DNA of 64,000 bases from Nemopilema nomurai (Eukaryota > Cnidaria > Scyphozoa > Rhizostomeae > Rhizostomatidae): positions 7,042,698 through 7,106,697 of the forward strand of contig ML133401.1 of assembly GCA_003864495.1 (NCBI GenBank). The letters are read 5' to 3'. Of this stretch, positions 1-11,300 are shown in pieces; position 1 is the stretch's first letter; every line of letters starts with the position of its first letter. A program made the translations under genes and the position numbers. The notes beneath the pieces were generated by a model, which saw only the letters and a list, made by a program, of their open reading frames with translations, did no database searches and was not told the origin of the DNA.

Positions 1-185
1 CATAGTTGCCAAAACCCACGTTTCCTTTGACTGTCCTTCAACAAAACAATATCGTTAACATTGATATCTACCTTATCAGAGTTTTGCTTCTGTTTATAGG
101 CTTCCATCAAACTAGTAAGATACTCTGATTTCCATCTTTCACTGAATTCTGAAAGCAACTTACCATGGTACTTAGCCCGTCGCAA
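1..185 (-). pseudogene. BEL/Pao Pol: start of C-terminal DUF5641 domain
   Basis: In the frame whose codons begin at 179, 176 and so on, the sequence reads KLLSEFSERWKSEYLTSL and then VNDIVLLKD. These are the hallmark blocks of the DUF5641 domain at the end of BEL/Pao Pol. The frame stays open to base 1 and continues outside the window. It is offset by one base from the integrase frame. Confidence 0.85.
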
Positions 186-1174
186 AGAGTCTCATAAGTG
201 CTTAACACCTCAGTATGCCTATCATTGGGCATTTGGAGCAGGTTTCTTCCGTTGATAAGGTGCGACGGGGTTAGAGGGTACGAAAGCCCCTCGCTATCAT
301 CAAAGATGTATGTTAATGGTCTGGCATTTATCACCGCTTCAATCTCTACTAAAATAGTGCTCAGCTCTACGTAACTAAGCAGCGCACGACCGACAACTTT
401 TACCAGACACCTTTTTACACTTCTGACCATTCTTTCCCACATTCCTCCTTGCCAGGGACTTCTATCTGCAATGAATTTCCATCGAATTTCGCGCGAAGAA
501 AGAAATTGGTCAAATCGTTTACTACACAGTAACTTCCTAACTTCCTTCGACATGGCCTTAAATGTCTTTGCATTATCCGATATAATGGTAGAGGGCAAAC
601 CTCTACGTGCAGCGAATTTCCGGAAGGCACAAATGAAAGATTCAATCTGCAAGGACTCCACCAATTCTAAATGAATGGCACGAGTAGTGGCGCATGTGAA
701 CAAACAAATGTAACTCTTAAACTGAGAATTACTCGATATGCCCTTAACGTTGAGTGGCCCTGCAAAGTCCACACCTATGTGCTTGAAAGGGGGGCAGTCC
801 TCTACCCTTTCTTTAGGAAACACCGGCGTAACATTGAATTTGAACGGCAATCCTTCAAACTTTTTACATAGTGTACAACGTCGAACACATCTCTTGACCG
901 TTTCTCTTCCCTTAAGAATCCAATAACGCTGACGAACATAATTTAATGTGTCTCTTACCCCATTATGCATAACATTACTATGCGCCTGGTTGATAACCAA
1001 TTCCGAAAATGCATGGCGACAAGGTAACAGAATTGGGGTGTTACAAGCATCAGTAATCGAGGCATTATTTAACCGAGATCTGCACCGAATTACTTCATTC
1101 TCATCGACAAAGAGATTGAGTTGATCAATCCTTAGTGGAGGTTTGGTGCTTCGATTGGATCTTAAGTAACGCAA
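107..1174 (-). pseudogene. BEL/Pao Pol: integrase
   Basis: The frame really opens near 1275, where it continues the RNase H-integrase linker. The first ATG-like codon is at 1174. An HHCC zinc-binding domain is visible (HAFSELVINQAH ... CVRRCTLCKKFEG). The rve integrase core follows with its three acidic residues in place: HIGVDFAGPL, TIISDNAKTF and GGMWERMV. The block after it (EAVINARPLTYI, PLTPSHLINGR) is the normal link to the C-terminal Pol domain. The last roughly 25 codons of this frame (below about 185) are out of register. The true continuation is in the next frame, so this is another single-base break. Confidence 0.92.
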
Positions 1175-1251
1175 TTCTTCTTGAAAATGTTCACTCTGAA
1201 TAGACTTAAGAAGCTCATTTTCGGCTCTCGAAACTTCTTCAACGGCAACTT

Positions 1252-2499
1252 CTATAGCTGTATTGACTTCCTCCTACGAACTTTAGCTCTCAAGTTATCA
1301 ATAAATCTATATACCCTAGCAACCACTCGTAGCAACTTACCTTTGCTACTAAAACGATTCACATCAACGATATCAGTTAACTTGGGTTTGGGCATCATTT
1401 CTTGATTAAGCATGACATGCGTTATCTCAAGAGGCTGTCGTAGCTGCTCTTCAAATGCTTCTTTGACCTCTAATTCATTTGTATCCCCAAGCTTAGGCCA
1501 ATACGCGGAGTTTGATTTGAGAAATTCTGGCCCTTCAAACCATGGGACGTTACCTGAGAAGACAGGACCGTATTTCCCACGAGAGGGAATGTCTGCTGGA
1601 TTTAAGGAACCAGGGCAATATTTCCAATCTTCCTTAGCAGAAAGAGCATGTATTTGGTCAACCCTATTCCTTACGAATTGTTTCCAAGGCTTTTCATTGA
1701 CAATCCAACACAACGTGGCGACGGAATCTACCCAATAATACGTGCTGATGGGTGCCCCTAATTCCTCTTCTAATATGGTTCTAACCGAGTGAACCAATTT
1801 TGCCATCAGACCTGCACCAATTAATTCAAGGCGGGGAATGCTTTTACGTTTTAATGGGCAAACCTTAGCCTTGGAAGCTACGAATTTAACATCAACTTCC
1901 CCTGAAGTATATTCAACACGTAGGTACACAACGGCTGCATACGCATTTTCGCTTGCATCTGAAAATGCATGCAATTGCACCTCCTTAACCTGTTTATCGG
2001 GTTGAAAGTAGCTTCTTGCAACGTTGATACCCTTTATTTTCCTCAGTTCCTTTAACAAATCCTCGTACTTCTTTCTATCAGGTCCTTGCAATTCGTCATC
2101 CCAAGCTAATTTACGTAAACAAAATTGCTGAAATAAAACCTTGAGGTTGATGGTATATGGTGACAAACAACCAAGAGGGTCAAAGATTTTTGCAGCTATT
2201 TTGAGAAGCGATCTCTTGGTGGGAGGAAGGGAGTCTGCATAATTACTCAACTCTGACAAATCGAAGACCAACACATCCTGAAAGCTATCCCAAGTGACCC
2301 CCAACACCTTAGTGGTAGTGCAGCTTTCAGGGTAGGGTAAACCAATTGAAGAACGCGCATAGGTTTCATTGTCCTCAAACTGTTGAGACTGGTTGGGTAC
2401 CTTTGTGTCCTTGCTTAAACCTTCAAACTCCTGTATATTGTGGAGGACAGATTCGTCATTCGTACGCCATTTACGAAGATTGAAGCCACCCTTACTCAT
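1252..2499 (-). pseudogene. BEL/Pao Pol: end of RT and RNase H
   Basis: This open frame of 415 codons continues Pol one frame away from the upstream segment. It overlaps the upstream stop codon by four bases. It opens with the conserved GGFNLRKW block that follows the YADD loop in BEL elements, then GVTWD and the Peptidase_A17-type linker (PLGCLSPYTINLKVLFQ). The RNase H domain begins with AFSDASENAYAAVVYLR, contains IPRLELIGAGLMA and YYWVDSVATLCWI, and ends with the PADIPSRG motif. The frame is lost near 1270, just before the integrase linker, which continues in a different frame. The initial methionine is probably not a real start. Confidence 0.92.
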
Positions 2500-5372
2500 A
2501 ATTGATTAGATTTGTGATAAACTTGAAGCGCCTCCTCAGTAGTAGCGACTGAACAAGAAAGATCATCGGCGTACAAACCCTTTAAAACCTTGGTCACCTG
2601 TGGCTCTTGTTGCTCAAACAAAGAAACGTGTTGCTTAATTGTGGCACCTAAAATTGATGGACTTGACTTAAGTCCGAAAGGCAACCGGCAAAAACGCAAT
2701 TCAATTATTTCAGGGCACTGCTTGGTAACATCCTGAAACCAAAGAAACCTTAAATAATCTCTGTCAGATTCTTTGATACTTATTTGGTGAAATGCCTTCT
2801 CAATATCTGCACAAAGGGCAATTGGGTGACTCCGGAAACGAAGAATCGTGTTGAACAATAAAGGCATGTGATTTTCACCCAGCTCAAGGTTATCATTAAG
2901 AGAAGGTGTTACCTTGTTAAGCTTTGCACTTCCATCAAACACAATACGGACTTTTGTAGTGTCATGATTCTCACGGATAACACAATGATGAGGTAAATAA
3001 TGGCCGTTGTCCTCATCCTTCCCTTGTTTGGCAACACGTTCAATTATGTTGCTGTCAAGTTGCTCCTTAATGATATTGTCGTATTGTTGCAATAATGGCT
3101 GATTAAGGCGCAGTTTTTGGTAAAGTTTCAGCAGGCGGCCCCTACACAATTCATAATTTGAAGGCAAAGAATCAATTGAATCCGAATTGAAAGGCAAACT
3201 CACTTCATATCTTTCGCCATTGAAAGAAATATCGAATTGCTTGTCATCACTGCCTTGATTCGCCTCTGAAGACTTCATTGCACCTTCGTCATCTATAGCT
3301 GCTTTGTGTAAGCCACATGCTTCATGTTCCCAGAATTCCTTCAGTGTTGAAAGAATTTCTTGATTCTTATTCTCGACTGATGCTGCTTGTTCAAAACCTT
3401 CTATGATCAAATGAGAAGATGAAAAATTAGTGCAGCAATCTGAAAAGGTCTTCCCAGTTATTATCCAACCCAATTTGCTGCTAATTGCAACAGGTTCGAG
3501 GTCACCTCCCCTAGTAACCTCACCTAAAATGAAATCAAAATAATAATCAAGGCCAATCAACAAATCAATAGACTTATGATTATCATTTGAGCAGTCAGCT
3601 AACTCAAGATCCTGCAAATGGGCAAACTTGCGAACGTCTACGCTTGTAGACAGAGGCGCGCAAAGAACATTGCGGCTAAGTGCGCGAACGGGTATGGAAT
3701 TACCATCACTTGTGGTAACATTTAGCACTACCGAATCACATTCAAACTTATTATACTTATGCGAACCAAAAGTGTTGAGTCGCAATGACTCAACCGAGTC
3801 GACCTTTAAGTTCAAGCGTTTCTTCAGCCTGTCCGTAACGTAACTACGTTGACTGCCACTGTCAAAGAGAATCGTAATTCTTTCTTCGCGTGATTCATCT
3901 TCCCCATATGCAACTGCCGTGGCTGTCATCATTAATGCTGTCTCCTTTGAACGTGCTGTTGCAGAAATTGCATTGTCTACTGACTCAGCATGCCTTGTTT
4001 CTTTCTCTGTAGGCCTTTCCATTTTTGAAGAGCACAACGATGAGTGGTGTTTTCTTCCGCAATGTTTACACCGCTTATTTCCAAAACAGGCCTTTGCTGT
4101 GTGACCAGGCTTGAGGCATACAAAACAGCATCTCAACTTAAACACAATATCTTTCCTTTGCTTGATTTCTGTAACTTTGCCACATTCGGCTGCGGAATGA
4201 TTTCCCTCACAATAGATGCACGATGTTTCCTGTAGAGGCTTACCTCTAGCAACGAAAGCTTGTGTTGTGCCTGGTGCTTTAAGACGGCTGTTGTGCCCTT
4301 TTTCGACTCTCCTTTCACCACTTGAAGCCTTATCACTGAATTCCTTGATTTCAATTTCCTTCCGAATTATACCCAAAATTTCTTCTATAGGCCATACGTC
4401 TGTTGTTATTTTCCGTGCCACTTGAGTGGTGATTTCCTTGGGCATCCTGCTCATAATAATTGGTATCAGCAAACTGCCATATCTTTCTGCAGGCATACCA
4501 AGAGATTCAAGACCCCTGACGTGTACATTAATCTTGTCAAAAATAAAACGAAGTTGGTTTATCGTTTCGTTTGGATGGCCTTGTAGTTTAAGTAGCGAAT
4601 TCATGTGTTCATTAATGATGAGCTGTTTATTCCCAAATCTCTCTCTCAGTATTTCAATGGCCGAGTCATAGTTACCTGCTGTCATGTCGAGCCCTTCCAA
4701 TGCCCTTTTAGCTGGTCCTTCCAACAAGTTTACCAAATACGTCAGCTTCTGAATTGAAGTTAACCCCGAATGTTGGTGTACTGCACAGTCAAAACTTTGC
4801 CAGAATGCCGTAAACTTTGTTACATCGCCACTAAACCTTGGCAAACTGATCTTGGGCAGCTTTATTCCCATATACCCCATTGCATCCGAGTGCCCGCTTT
4901 GATTAAGTTCAGAAGCCACACCTTGAAGCCCCGACATGTTTGATGGTGACGATGATGCTTCCTGATTTTGATTTAGAGTAAAGTTTCCCACTGGTGTTGT
5001 TGGCCTTCTACTATAACTGCCGCTTTTGAACAATCGAATCTTTTCCAAATGTTCATAAATTTCCGCCTCAAAACTTGAAAATTCTTCTATTTCTCTTTCG
5101 ATTTCTTCGACCGCACTTTTATCCACAATTTTGGCATGAAGGGCAGCCAGATATTTACCCTTGTCCTTCAACGATACTGAAAGGGCATCCAATCTTGCCA
5201 CTACATCTGGTACTGCATACGATTCTGTTTGCTCCGTTATAGCACGTGTTACCTCTCCTTTAAACCTTGTAATTGCTGACCGATTACCGCGTTGCAATGC
5301 CTTCAACTTCTGCAACTCTCGACTTCGTTCCATGTCCACCGATGTTCCTGCATCCGCATTGTCAGTAGCCAT
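2496..5372 (-). pseudogene. BEL/Pao Gag-protease-reverse transcriptase segment
   Basis: This 958-residue open frame starts at an ATG about 25 bases downstream of the primer-binding site. Residues 1-120 are charged and coiled-coil-like. Residues about 165-350 match the DUF1759 Gag-like region (KLPKISLPRFSGD...FTAFWQSF). Three zinc-knuckle-type clusters follow at 385-447 (CIYCEGNHSAAEC, CFVCLKPGHTAKAC, CKHCGRKHHSSLC). The retroviral-type aspartic protease (DUF1758) shows its catalytic DSGS at 504-507. The reverse transcriptase begins near residue 800 with VRIVFDGSAK, then CADIEKAFHQI and the catalytic YADD near the end. The frame then stops inside the RT, and the next conserved block (GGFNLRKW) is in another frame. 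It is therefore called a broken gene, although everything before the stop looks functional. Confidence 0.93.
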
Positions 5373-5399
5373 TTTCCCGAAAAACGAAAAACTTCCCCG

Positions 5400-5417
5400 C
5401 TACAACGTTGGGCGCCA
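5400..5417 (-). promoter_or_regulatory. Primer-binding site of the BEL/Pao element
   Basis: On the minus strand the bases from 5417 downward read TGGCGCCCAACGTTG. A TGGCGCC start is typical of retroelement primer-binding sites that pair with a tRNA 3' end (tRNA-Lys-like in other elements; the tRNA used here is not established). It lies between the candidate LTR and the Gag start codon, as expected. Confidence 0.8.
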
Positions 5418-5423
5418 TATATT

Positions 5424-5763
5424 TGAAACCTTACCTAGGTTCTGGAAGTTATCGCTAAGCGCAGAAAACAGGACGTTCTTCTCCATGAAACATTTTAATG
5501 GTACTAAAAACGCATGTTAAAAGGTGTTAGTTATTTTATTTAACAACAATGAAGATGCTGCGTAGCACGAACTGCGCAGGCAGTACAGGGTTTACAACAC
5601 CATAAAAGCGCCATGATTCATCCTCCAGAAGACTCCATTCGAACCATTCACTCTGCTTGATTATAGTAAAAGTGTATATCTCTATCTAGTGGGTAGTTAG
5701 TTGGACCTGGAGTGAGAGGAGTATTAATTGATGATGGAGAATATTGTATATTTCTTGCTGTCA
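5424..5763 (-). repeat. Candidate 5' LTR of the BEL/Pao element
   Basis: The inner end (TTTCA on the minus strand at about 5424) lies six bases from the primer-binding site. Reading outward, an AATAAA lies at 5535-5540. The outer boundary is proposed at 5763, where the minus strand begins TGACAGCAAG. The resulting 340 bp is a normal size. The second LTR is outside the window, so both edges are inference. Confidence 0.5.
5535..5540 (-). terminator. AATAAA polyadenylation signal in the LTR
   Basis: AATAAA is read on the minus strand inside the candidate LTR, about 110 bases before its inner end. That is a usual position for the R-region signal of an LTR element. Confidence 0.45.
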
Positions 5764-6309
5764 TGATGTGCTTCCCTTAGTGTGAAACTACCAAAACCAA
5801 AAGCTCTACAACAGGGAGTCACTGCTTCGCCACCCTGCCAAGCAACAACTGATTGCGATTAAATTGAACTTGATGCTGGGACAATTTTTGAGCTTGGGAT
5901 GTAACAAAATAAGAGGACATCCAGCCCTAGCATTAAGAGTATGTTTTAGGGCAGAAGATGTAGTCAGACGGCTCGAAGGGCTCAAATAGAAAGCTTTATC
6001 AAATCAAATACAAGTCTGCAGCCATTATTTAGTAGCAGCTTTTGAGCTTATTAACTCAAATTTTATCAATTAGGCATGCCTATCTCAACTTTCAAATTCA
6101 TGGTGAAAATAATTTCGAAAAAATTGTGGAGCCTTCTTTTTCAGACACAAGCTTCAGCCCCGTGAAACGTCGCAGTCGAAGTTGTGGCACATTTTACCAG
6201 ATGATGTCTGTTTTTTTGAAAATACCACTAGTATCCAGAAAATATTATTTGCCAAACGAGTGTATGAAATCTTTAGTAGACTTTCAATGAACAGGCTACA
6301 TAAGTTAAT
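5764..6309. other. Non-coding flank, nothing recognised
   Basis: The stretch is AT-rich, with no open frame that looks conserved and no repeat whose ends can be seen. It lies between the retrotransposon LTR and the GC-rich repeat fragment. Confidence 0.5.
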
Positions 6310-6545
6310 TATCTGCACAATTACCATATAGCGACGAGCGCCTTGCCGGGAAAATATATTTAAACGGGAAATATTTCCCCCGAAAGGCGGGGTCCCGGTA
6401 GAGTTCAAGCGAGATCTCGACTAGTCGGGAAAGTGTTGCCTCATACGAGCACTTCTGGTATTTCAAGTGGTAATGCTTGTGTGGCGGGATCTTGGCTACG
6501 TAGGATTCCCGGGGAAACCTCTCCATATAAACAGGCCCTAAGTCA
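6310..6545 (-). mobile_element. GC-rich dispersed repeat, probable DNA-transposon (MITE) end
   Basis: The base composition changes sharply here. Read on the minus strand, the segment starts near 6542 with GGGCCTGTTTATATGGAG, which I recognise as a terminal motif common to many dispersed repeats in cnidarian-like genomes. It continues with short inverted motifs, including a perfect 14-bp palindrome GGGAAATATTTCCC at 6366-6379. No matching opposite terminus is evident, so this looks like one end or a truncated copy. An apparent open frame across it is treated as accidental. Confidence 0.45.
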
Positions 6546-7019
6546 AAGCTGCCAATATAGAAGGTGGCACGTGCATCTGGTTCGCGCATCCTGTTGGCAT
6601 GTGAGGCACAACGCGTCATTAAAAAGGTTTGACAGCTTAATTAAATTGATTTGATGGAGTAAATTGTCAGTTTATTTACACATTTGTATTCATCATTATT
6701 ACAACATGTCAGTCTGCGATTCGATAAAAGCAACTCATGAATTTATTAGCCATCAAAACAAATAAAAAAAGGCTGACACAACTTAGATAAGTTGTTATGA
6801 TTTTAATTACAATTCAAATGGCAATATCTTGTTCAAATGAAGACTTCTGCATATTTCATAAAACATTCAAATCATTACTCAGTTTCTTCTTCACATATTC
6901 GCCAGTTCTTCCAACTAATACTTTGGTCTAGTGACAAAAAACTGACGTTAGTGCCGTATCTTAATTAGACTGCAAAGAAGCAGTCAAATTTGATACTACT
7001 CACTGAAGGGGTATTACGC
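6546..7019. other. AT-rich sequence downstream of UVRAG
   Basis: No gene is recognised. Minus-strand AATAAA occurs at 6671-6676, roughly 0.9 kb after the UVRAG stop. It could serve as that gene's polyadenylation signal, but there is no independent support. Confidence 0.35.
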
Positions 7020-7152
7020 CAGTGATAAAGAAAAGTGATAGAGATAAGTGATAGAGAAAAGTGATAGAGAAAAGTGATAGAGAAAAGGGATAGAGAAAAG
7101 TGATAGAGAAAAGGGATAGAGAAAAGTGATAGAGAAAAATGATAGAGAAAAG
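7020..7152. repeat. 13-bp purine-rich minisatellite
   Basis: About ten tandem copies of a unit close to GTGATAGAGAAAA are present, with single-base variants (GGGATAG, AATGATAG). The plus strand is almost entirely purine. Apparent proteins made only of serine, leucine and phenylalanine on the minus strand are shadows of it. Confidence 0.95.
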
Positions 7153-7566
7153 GTATGTCTATATACAAAATAATGGTAGGTTCTTATTTGCATTTGCACT
7201 GCGATTGACGCCGAGTCTCTCATAGGAGATGCGAGATGCGATCATACCTTTCTCCAGTATTCCAAATAAAATAATCAAAAAACCCTACATCAAGTCAAAT
7301 CTGAAAAATCCATTGAATTCACCGCGATGATATACAGAAATTCTGAGCCATGATAACTGCGAAAGGAAACACATTTTAACTTTTGCAAAGAATCTTGAAT
7401 ACTGGCGAAGGAAGCATCCACTGGCAACCCAAATAAATTGAGTGTAAAAGCCAGAGGCAGATACTTTCTGGGCTTAGTACACTGGAGAGGCGATCTGCTT
7501 GTGTTCCAACCTGGGCCAGGTTGCTGCAAACGTCACTGCCAGAGATGACCCAGACATCTGATGGAA

Positions 7567-8377
7567 TTATATATTGTTGGTGCATCTAGAGTCATCTATT
7601 GATTCAATTTTGTCGTGGTCATCGAACGGACCCGGGATGAGCAGAATGTCACTGTCTTGTCGTGAGTACAAATCAGGGGATCCATACGACTCGCTTTCGT
7701 CAAACTGGACGTCATCTACTCCTACCGGGCCTTGCTTCCTGTGCATGCAGTCAATACACTTTTTGCCGTTGCGAAGGCACTCTAAGCAAAACCGGTCACT
7801 GCCCTCATCCTGCTCTTGAGTCGCGGTCACCTTGCCAATCTCAACCTTATGCTCGCAGTCCAATACGAAGTCATTGTATTCACTGCCTATGACAGTCGGC
7901 CTAGTCTCCGGCGGCATACCGTTTTCGCGGTTGCCACTCGGTATATCTTGCAAGGTATTCCTTCTGACGCTTTCAACTCTCCCCTGCACCATCTCCTCAA
8001 ATGGAACCTGAAGCAGCAAATTTGACGACGTTGGCGACTCGCTATCAGGAAGGCTCCTTGCACGACTCATTCCCTTTTTCGACTTGAAACTTATCAGTTT
8101 GTGCATTTGGGTTCGATTGATTGGGGCAGATAGCCTCGCATTTCCTCCCTGGCCCTGCAGACTCCCTTGGCTTTTTGATTTATGCAAAGCCTCGTATTCA
8201 TTTAATTGTACGGTATGGAAGCTCCTCGGTCTCTCAAAAGGCTTTGCGGTCTCTCTTTTCGCTACCGGCGAGTTGACCGCTACCCCAGAGTCCGGCTCGT
8301 CGCTTTCGGATAGCGTTCGCCCGTGCGGAATCAGCGAGATTCGTTGCCGCAGTGTTTCTGGGTCCGGCTTTACAATT
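7567..8377 (-). CDS. UVRAG: UVRAG exon 17, variable C-terminal tail and stop
   Basis: The acceptor CTGCTTTCAG is followed by an open frame of about 269 codons to TAA at 7567-7569. It opens [13 protein letters not shown] in the phase left by exon 16. The tail is serine-rich and acidic, as in other UVRAG proteins, and not conserved in detail. Unusually it contains [14 protein letters not shown] (about residues 690-703, bases 7788-7747), a CxxC-x6-CxxC arrangement. Confidence 0.9.
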
Positions 8378-11300
8378 CTGAAAGCAGAAAGCGTTCATAA
8401 AATCTGACGAACTATTTCATGGCTGAGAGCTGCGGGAAAATCGTCATAAACAAAAATAACTTGATATTTTAAGATATTTTTGTATCCTCAGTACCGAGCT
8501 ATTAGGAGTAGCAACAGGATTTCGCAGCAGACGAGATTTAGTGCGTTGCGGAGCACATGATACTTTGGAAAAGTGAGCGAATTCGAGTGAAGTTTTGATG
8601 TTCAAAAGAACTCAGCAGCATACTTACATTCGAACTCCGAATTTGTTCTCAAAGAGATGCCTAAGGTTGAAGAGAGTTTGACGCAGCTCCGAAGTTCCTA
8701 GCCCGCAATGATACCGCAACTGGAAAAACAAAGAATAAAGGGGAAAATCGCAATAGCAATACCATTCGATACATGAACGAATGAGTTGGATGGGTATTCA
8801 TAGTTTAGTGTCATATTTGGCTCTAGCACCGAAATAGGGGCGGGTCATTCCGCGCCGCGTCACAGCACCGCGTCACAGCGCCGCGTCAACCCGGTACTGT
8901 GCACCCGCGCGCCAAAAGATCGGCTGCATGGGAACTACCTTTAGATGGATAAGTAATAACGTGTTTTCTAGAATGGGTGTGGACATTCTCGAGACACTAA
9001 GATATTTTGTTAACATAATTTTGAAACTGCGACCATCCTTGCGTCATGAACTTGCAAATGGTGGACAAGAGCCAAGCATGGACCAAGTAAATCGAATCCT
9101 TGAATTTTAGTCATCTCATCTTACCTCCACAAATTAAGTCATATGATTATAATATGTCAGTGAACTTGAATAATAACTATTGCTCTCTGCTAATTTATGA
9201 TGATAGTGGCATTTGTAGTGACGTCCCTTGGGCAGTATAAATACGGCAGGAGATTATTACGAGCATGAAAGACAAACTGACATCGGACCATCGTTCTTGA
9301 CAAGCCTTTCAATCATCGTTTGCACAGAACGCAAGTTAGCGCAGTAAACAGCAATAGAGTGCATCTGTAAAGACCTTCGTGCGTGCATACCTGCGCAATG
9401 TCTTTGTTCAAGAGATAAACTCCGTAATGAAACTGATACTTCTCTTTGCCTTTGAGATACAGTGGAAATCTAAAGCAATGAAAGCATTTCTGATCTGTTT
9501 GCAATATAGCAAAATTACATTGCAAGACTTGTGTCTTCATATCATCGAAAGCTGTTACAGTTAATCCCCGCATACAAGAACCTACCAAAATAAGAACCTA
9601 GAGGCTGTTTTCTAAATCATGCACCTTGTAATTAAGAGCCTGTTTCAGTGTGATAAAATACAATAGGTTCGTATTCCGAAGGCAAAAATGGAGACTAAAA
9701 ATGATAGATGACACAAATGTTTTTATAAATATCTTATTATACTTGTGATGGCTCAACAATATTATATTTGTTATTATATTTGTGATGCACATTGTAATGG
9801 AGCTGCGATGGCTCCCCTGTGAAATCAGCAAAAGAGAGGGACGGTGCGGATAAATGGCTTGATCTTGAGTGACGGCTTGATAGCATGACCCCATAGCTCA
9901 GCGGTAGAGCACTTGGCGTAATCGTAGACCTTGAAAATGGTCCGAAACTTCTGCATAATGAATTTGTCTTCCTTGAAAAATTATGGATTCGTCGCTTAGT
10001 CAAAGTTAAAACAATGGGTGGTCGATGAAAACTTCAACATACCAACATGGTTATCTTACTGGTCATCAGATGTTTGTGTAACATCTTTTGTTCCAAACCT
10101 CACCACAGCATTAGAGTCGCCAATCTGGTAAGGCTGTCTTTATAGATCATGAACTACGTGTATGAGTACAAGACTACATGTATTTTGAGACACATTATAA
10201 AAAACTTGATTGCATTTGAGGGCCATTGACAAGAAGATGTGTTGTCTGTGTTGGCTATCAAAATCTAAACATCCTCTCCTGTGCAATAGCCAATGATTTT
10301 CTTGAGATTTTGAGCTTAGAGTTAGTAGTTGTCATTAATTACATTGCCAAAAGGAAAAACAGTGTTGAATGCATGTCTTTCTGATGAATCCTACAATTGT
10401 ACGTAAGGGATTTGGAATAAGAACCTCAATACCCTGAAATTAATCCAAGTACCTTTTCAATTTGAACCGATTCCAGCCTGAACCTCAACAGAGTGGGTTC
10501 TTTTATGCGGGGATTTACTGTAATTGTAGTATAATTACAGGTAATCAGTATTTAGGATTTAGGCCAGTGGTCACCGAAAAGATGCAACTGGAAAATTTTA
10601 CATGGAGTTGAAAAAGTTGTTGCTATTAAAATTGAAGAAAATTAGAAAGAATAAAAGTTGATAAAGGTAATTAAAATTAACCACACAATGTTTGGTGCAT
10701 GGAAAATCGCCGTTATCAACGGGAAAACAATTCATAAAATTGAATACTTCTAACAATAAGGGGCTTTTGCAAGTGTAAACATACTCTCGCTCCCTGTCGA
10801 TGAGCTTGTCTTTCACAAGATCTAGAATGGCGGATCGGGAACCCATTGGTCGCATTGGATATCTCAGTGGCAGTTCCATGAACTTGGCCATCATGGTCAC
10901 CAGGTGACAGGTATTTCCAAGTGCCACTGACAGCATTTCATCAGCCTCACCTGAACATGTGCAACAGAAAATTATGGACACGTGAGCTGCACTACAATGT
11001 ATTAAAATTCTGTTGATAAGATGCAAGATCGCTGTGTTTTCAACACACCAAGAGAGCCTTCAGCAACAACTGACAAGCAACTGTTTTCTACTGCATTATT
11101 GTCCATTTATCAAAAGAAACTAAGACATACTGCAAATTTTTCAACATATCGAATTTATACACACTAGAGACTACTGCCCATTGGTTAGAGTTACATTGAG
11201 CTGCACATAAGTAAATGGTCTACAAAAATAGCCTTCAAAATGGGATGTTTGCGTAGCCTTGAGGTGTTCTCTCACCTGTAAATGCGTCAGACACAGGTAG

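Larger units (their letters stand above)
1..5763 (-). mobile_element. BEL/Pao LTR retrotransposon, partial (3' end beyond window)
   Basis: On the minus strand the order is candidate 5' LTR (about 5763-5424), primer-binding site, Gag, zinc knuckles, aspartic protease, reverse transcriptase, RNase H, integrase and the start of the C-terminal Pol domain, which runs off base 1. This order (protease-RT-RNase H-integrase) with an A17-type linker is that of the BEL/Pao superfamily. Coding continuity is lost at three places (about 2500, 1270 and 180). At each one the frame moves in the same direction, as expected for loss of one base. Between the breaks there are no internal stops over about 1,700 codons, so the copy is young or the breaks are assembly errors. 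The 3' LTR lies outside the window, so LTR identity and the target-site duplication cannot be read. Confidence 0.93.

Noticed and set aside
2490..2510. Programmed frameshift or stop-start (ATGA) reinitiation in BEL/Pao Pol
   Set aside because: The break lies inside the reverse transcriptase fold, after the catalytic YADD, where no BEL element is known to recode. Two further breaks of the same kind occur downstream.
6154..6619. Two overlapping minus-strand open frames of 84 and 104 codons
   Set aside because: They cover the GC-rich dispersed repeat and are explained by its low stop-codon density. No domain is recognised.
6965..7223. Minus-strand frames of repeated SLSLFSITFLYHF
   Set aside because: They are translations of the 13-bp purine-rich minisatellite at 7020-7152.
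7567..8187. Stand-alone 206-codon gene
   Set aside because: The frame extends upstream to a splice acceptor at 8378 and joins UVRAG exon 16 in phase. It is the last exon and not a separate gene.
9887..9960. Complete tRNA gene
   Set aside because: Only the box A half is present. No anticodon arm, T arm or box B can be formed downstream.
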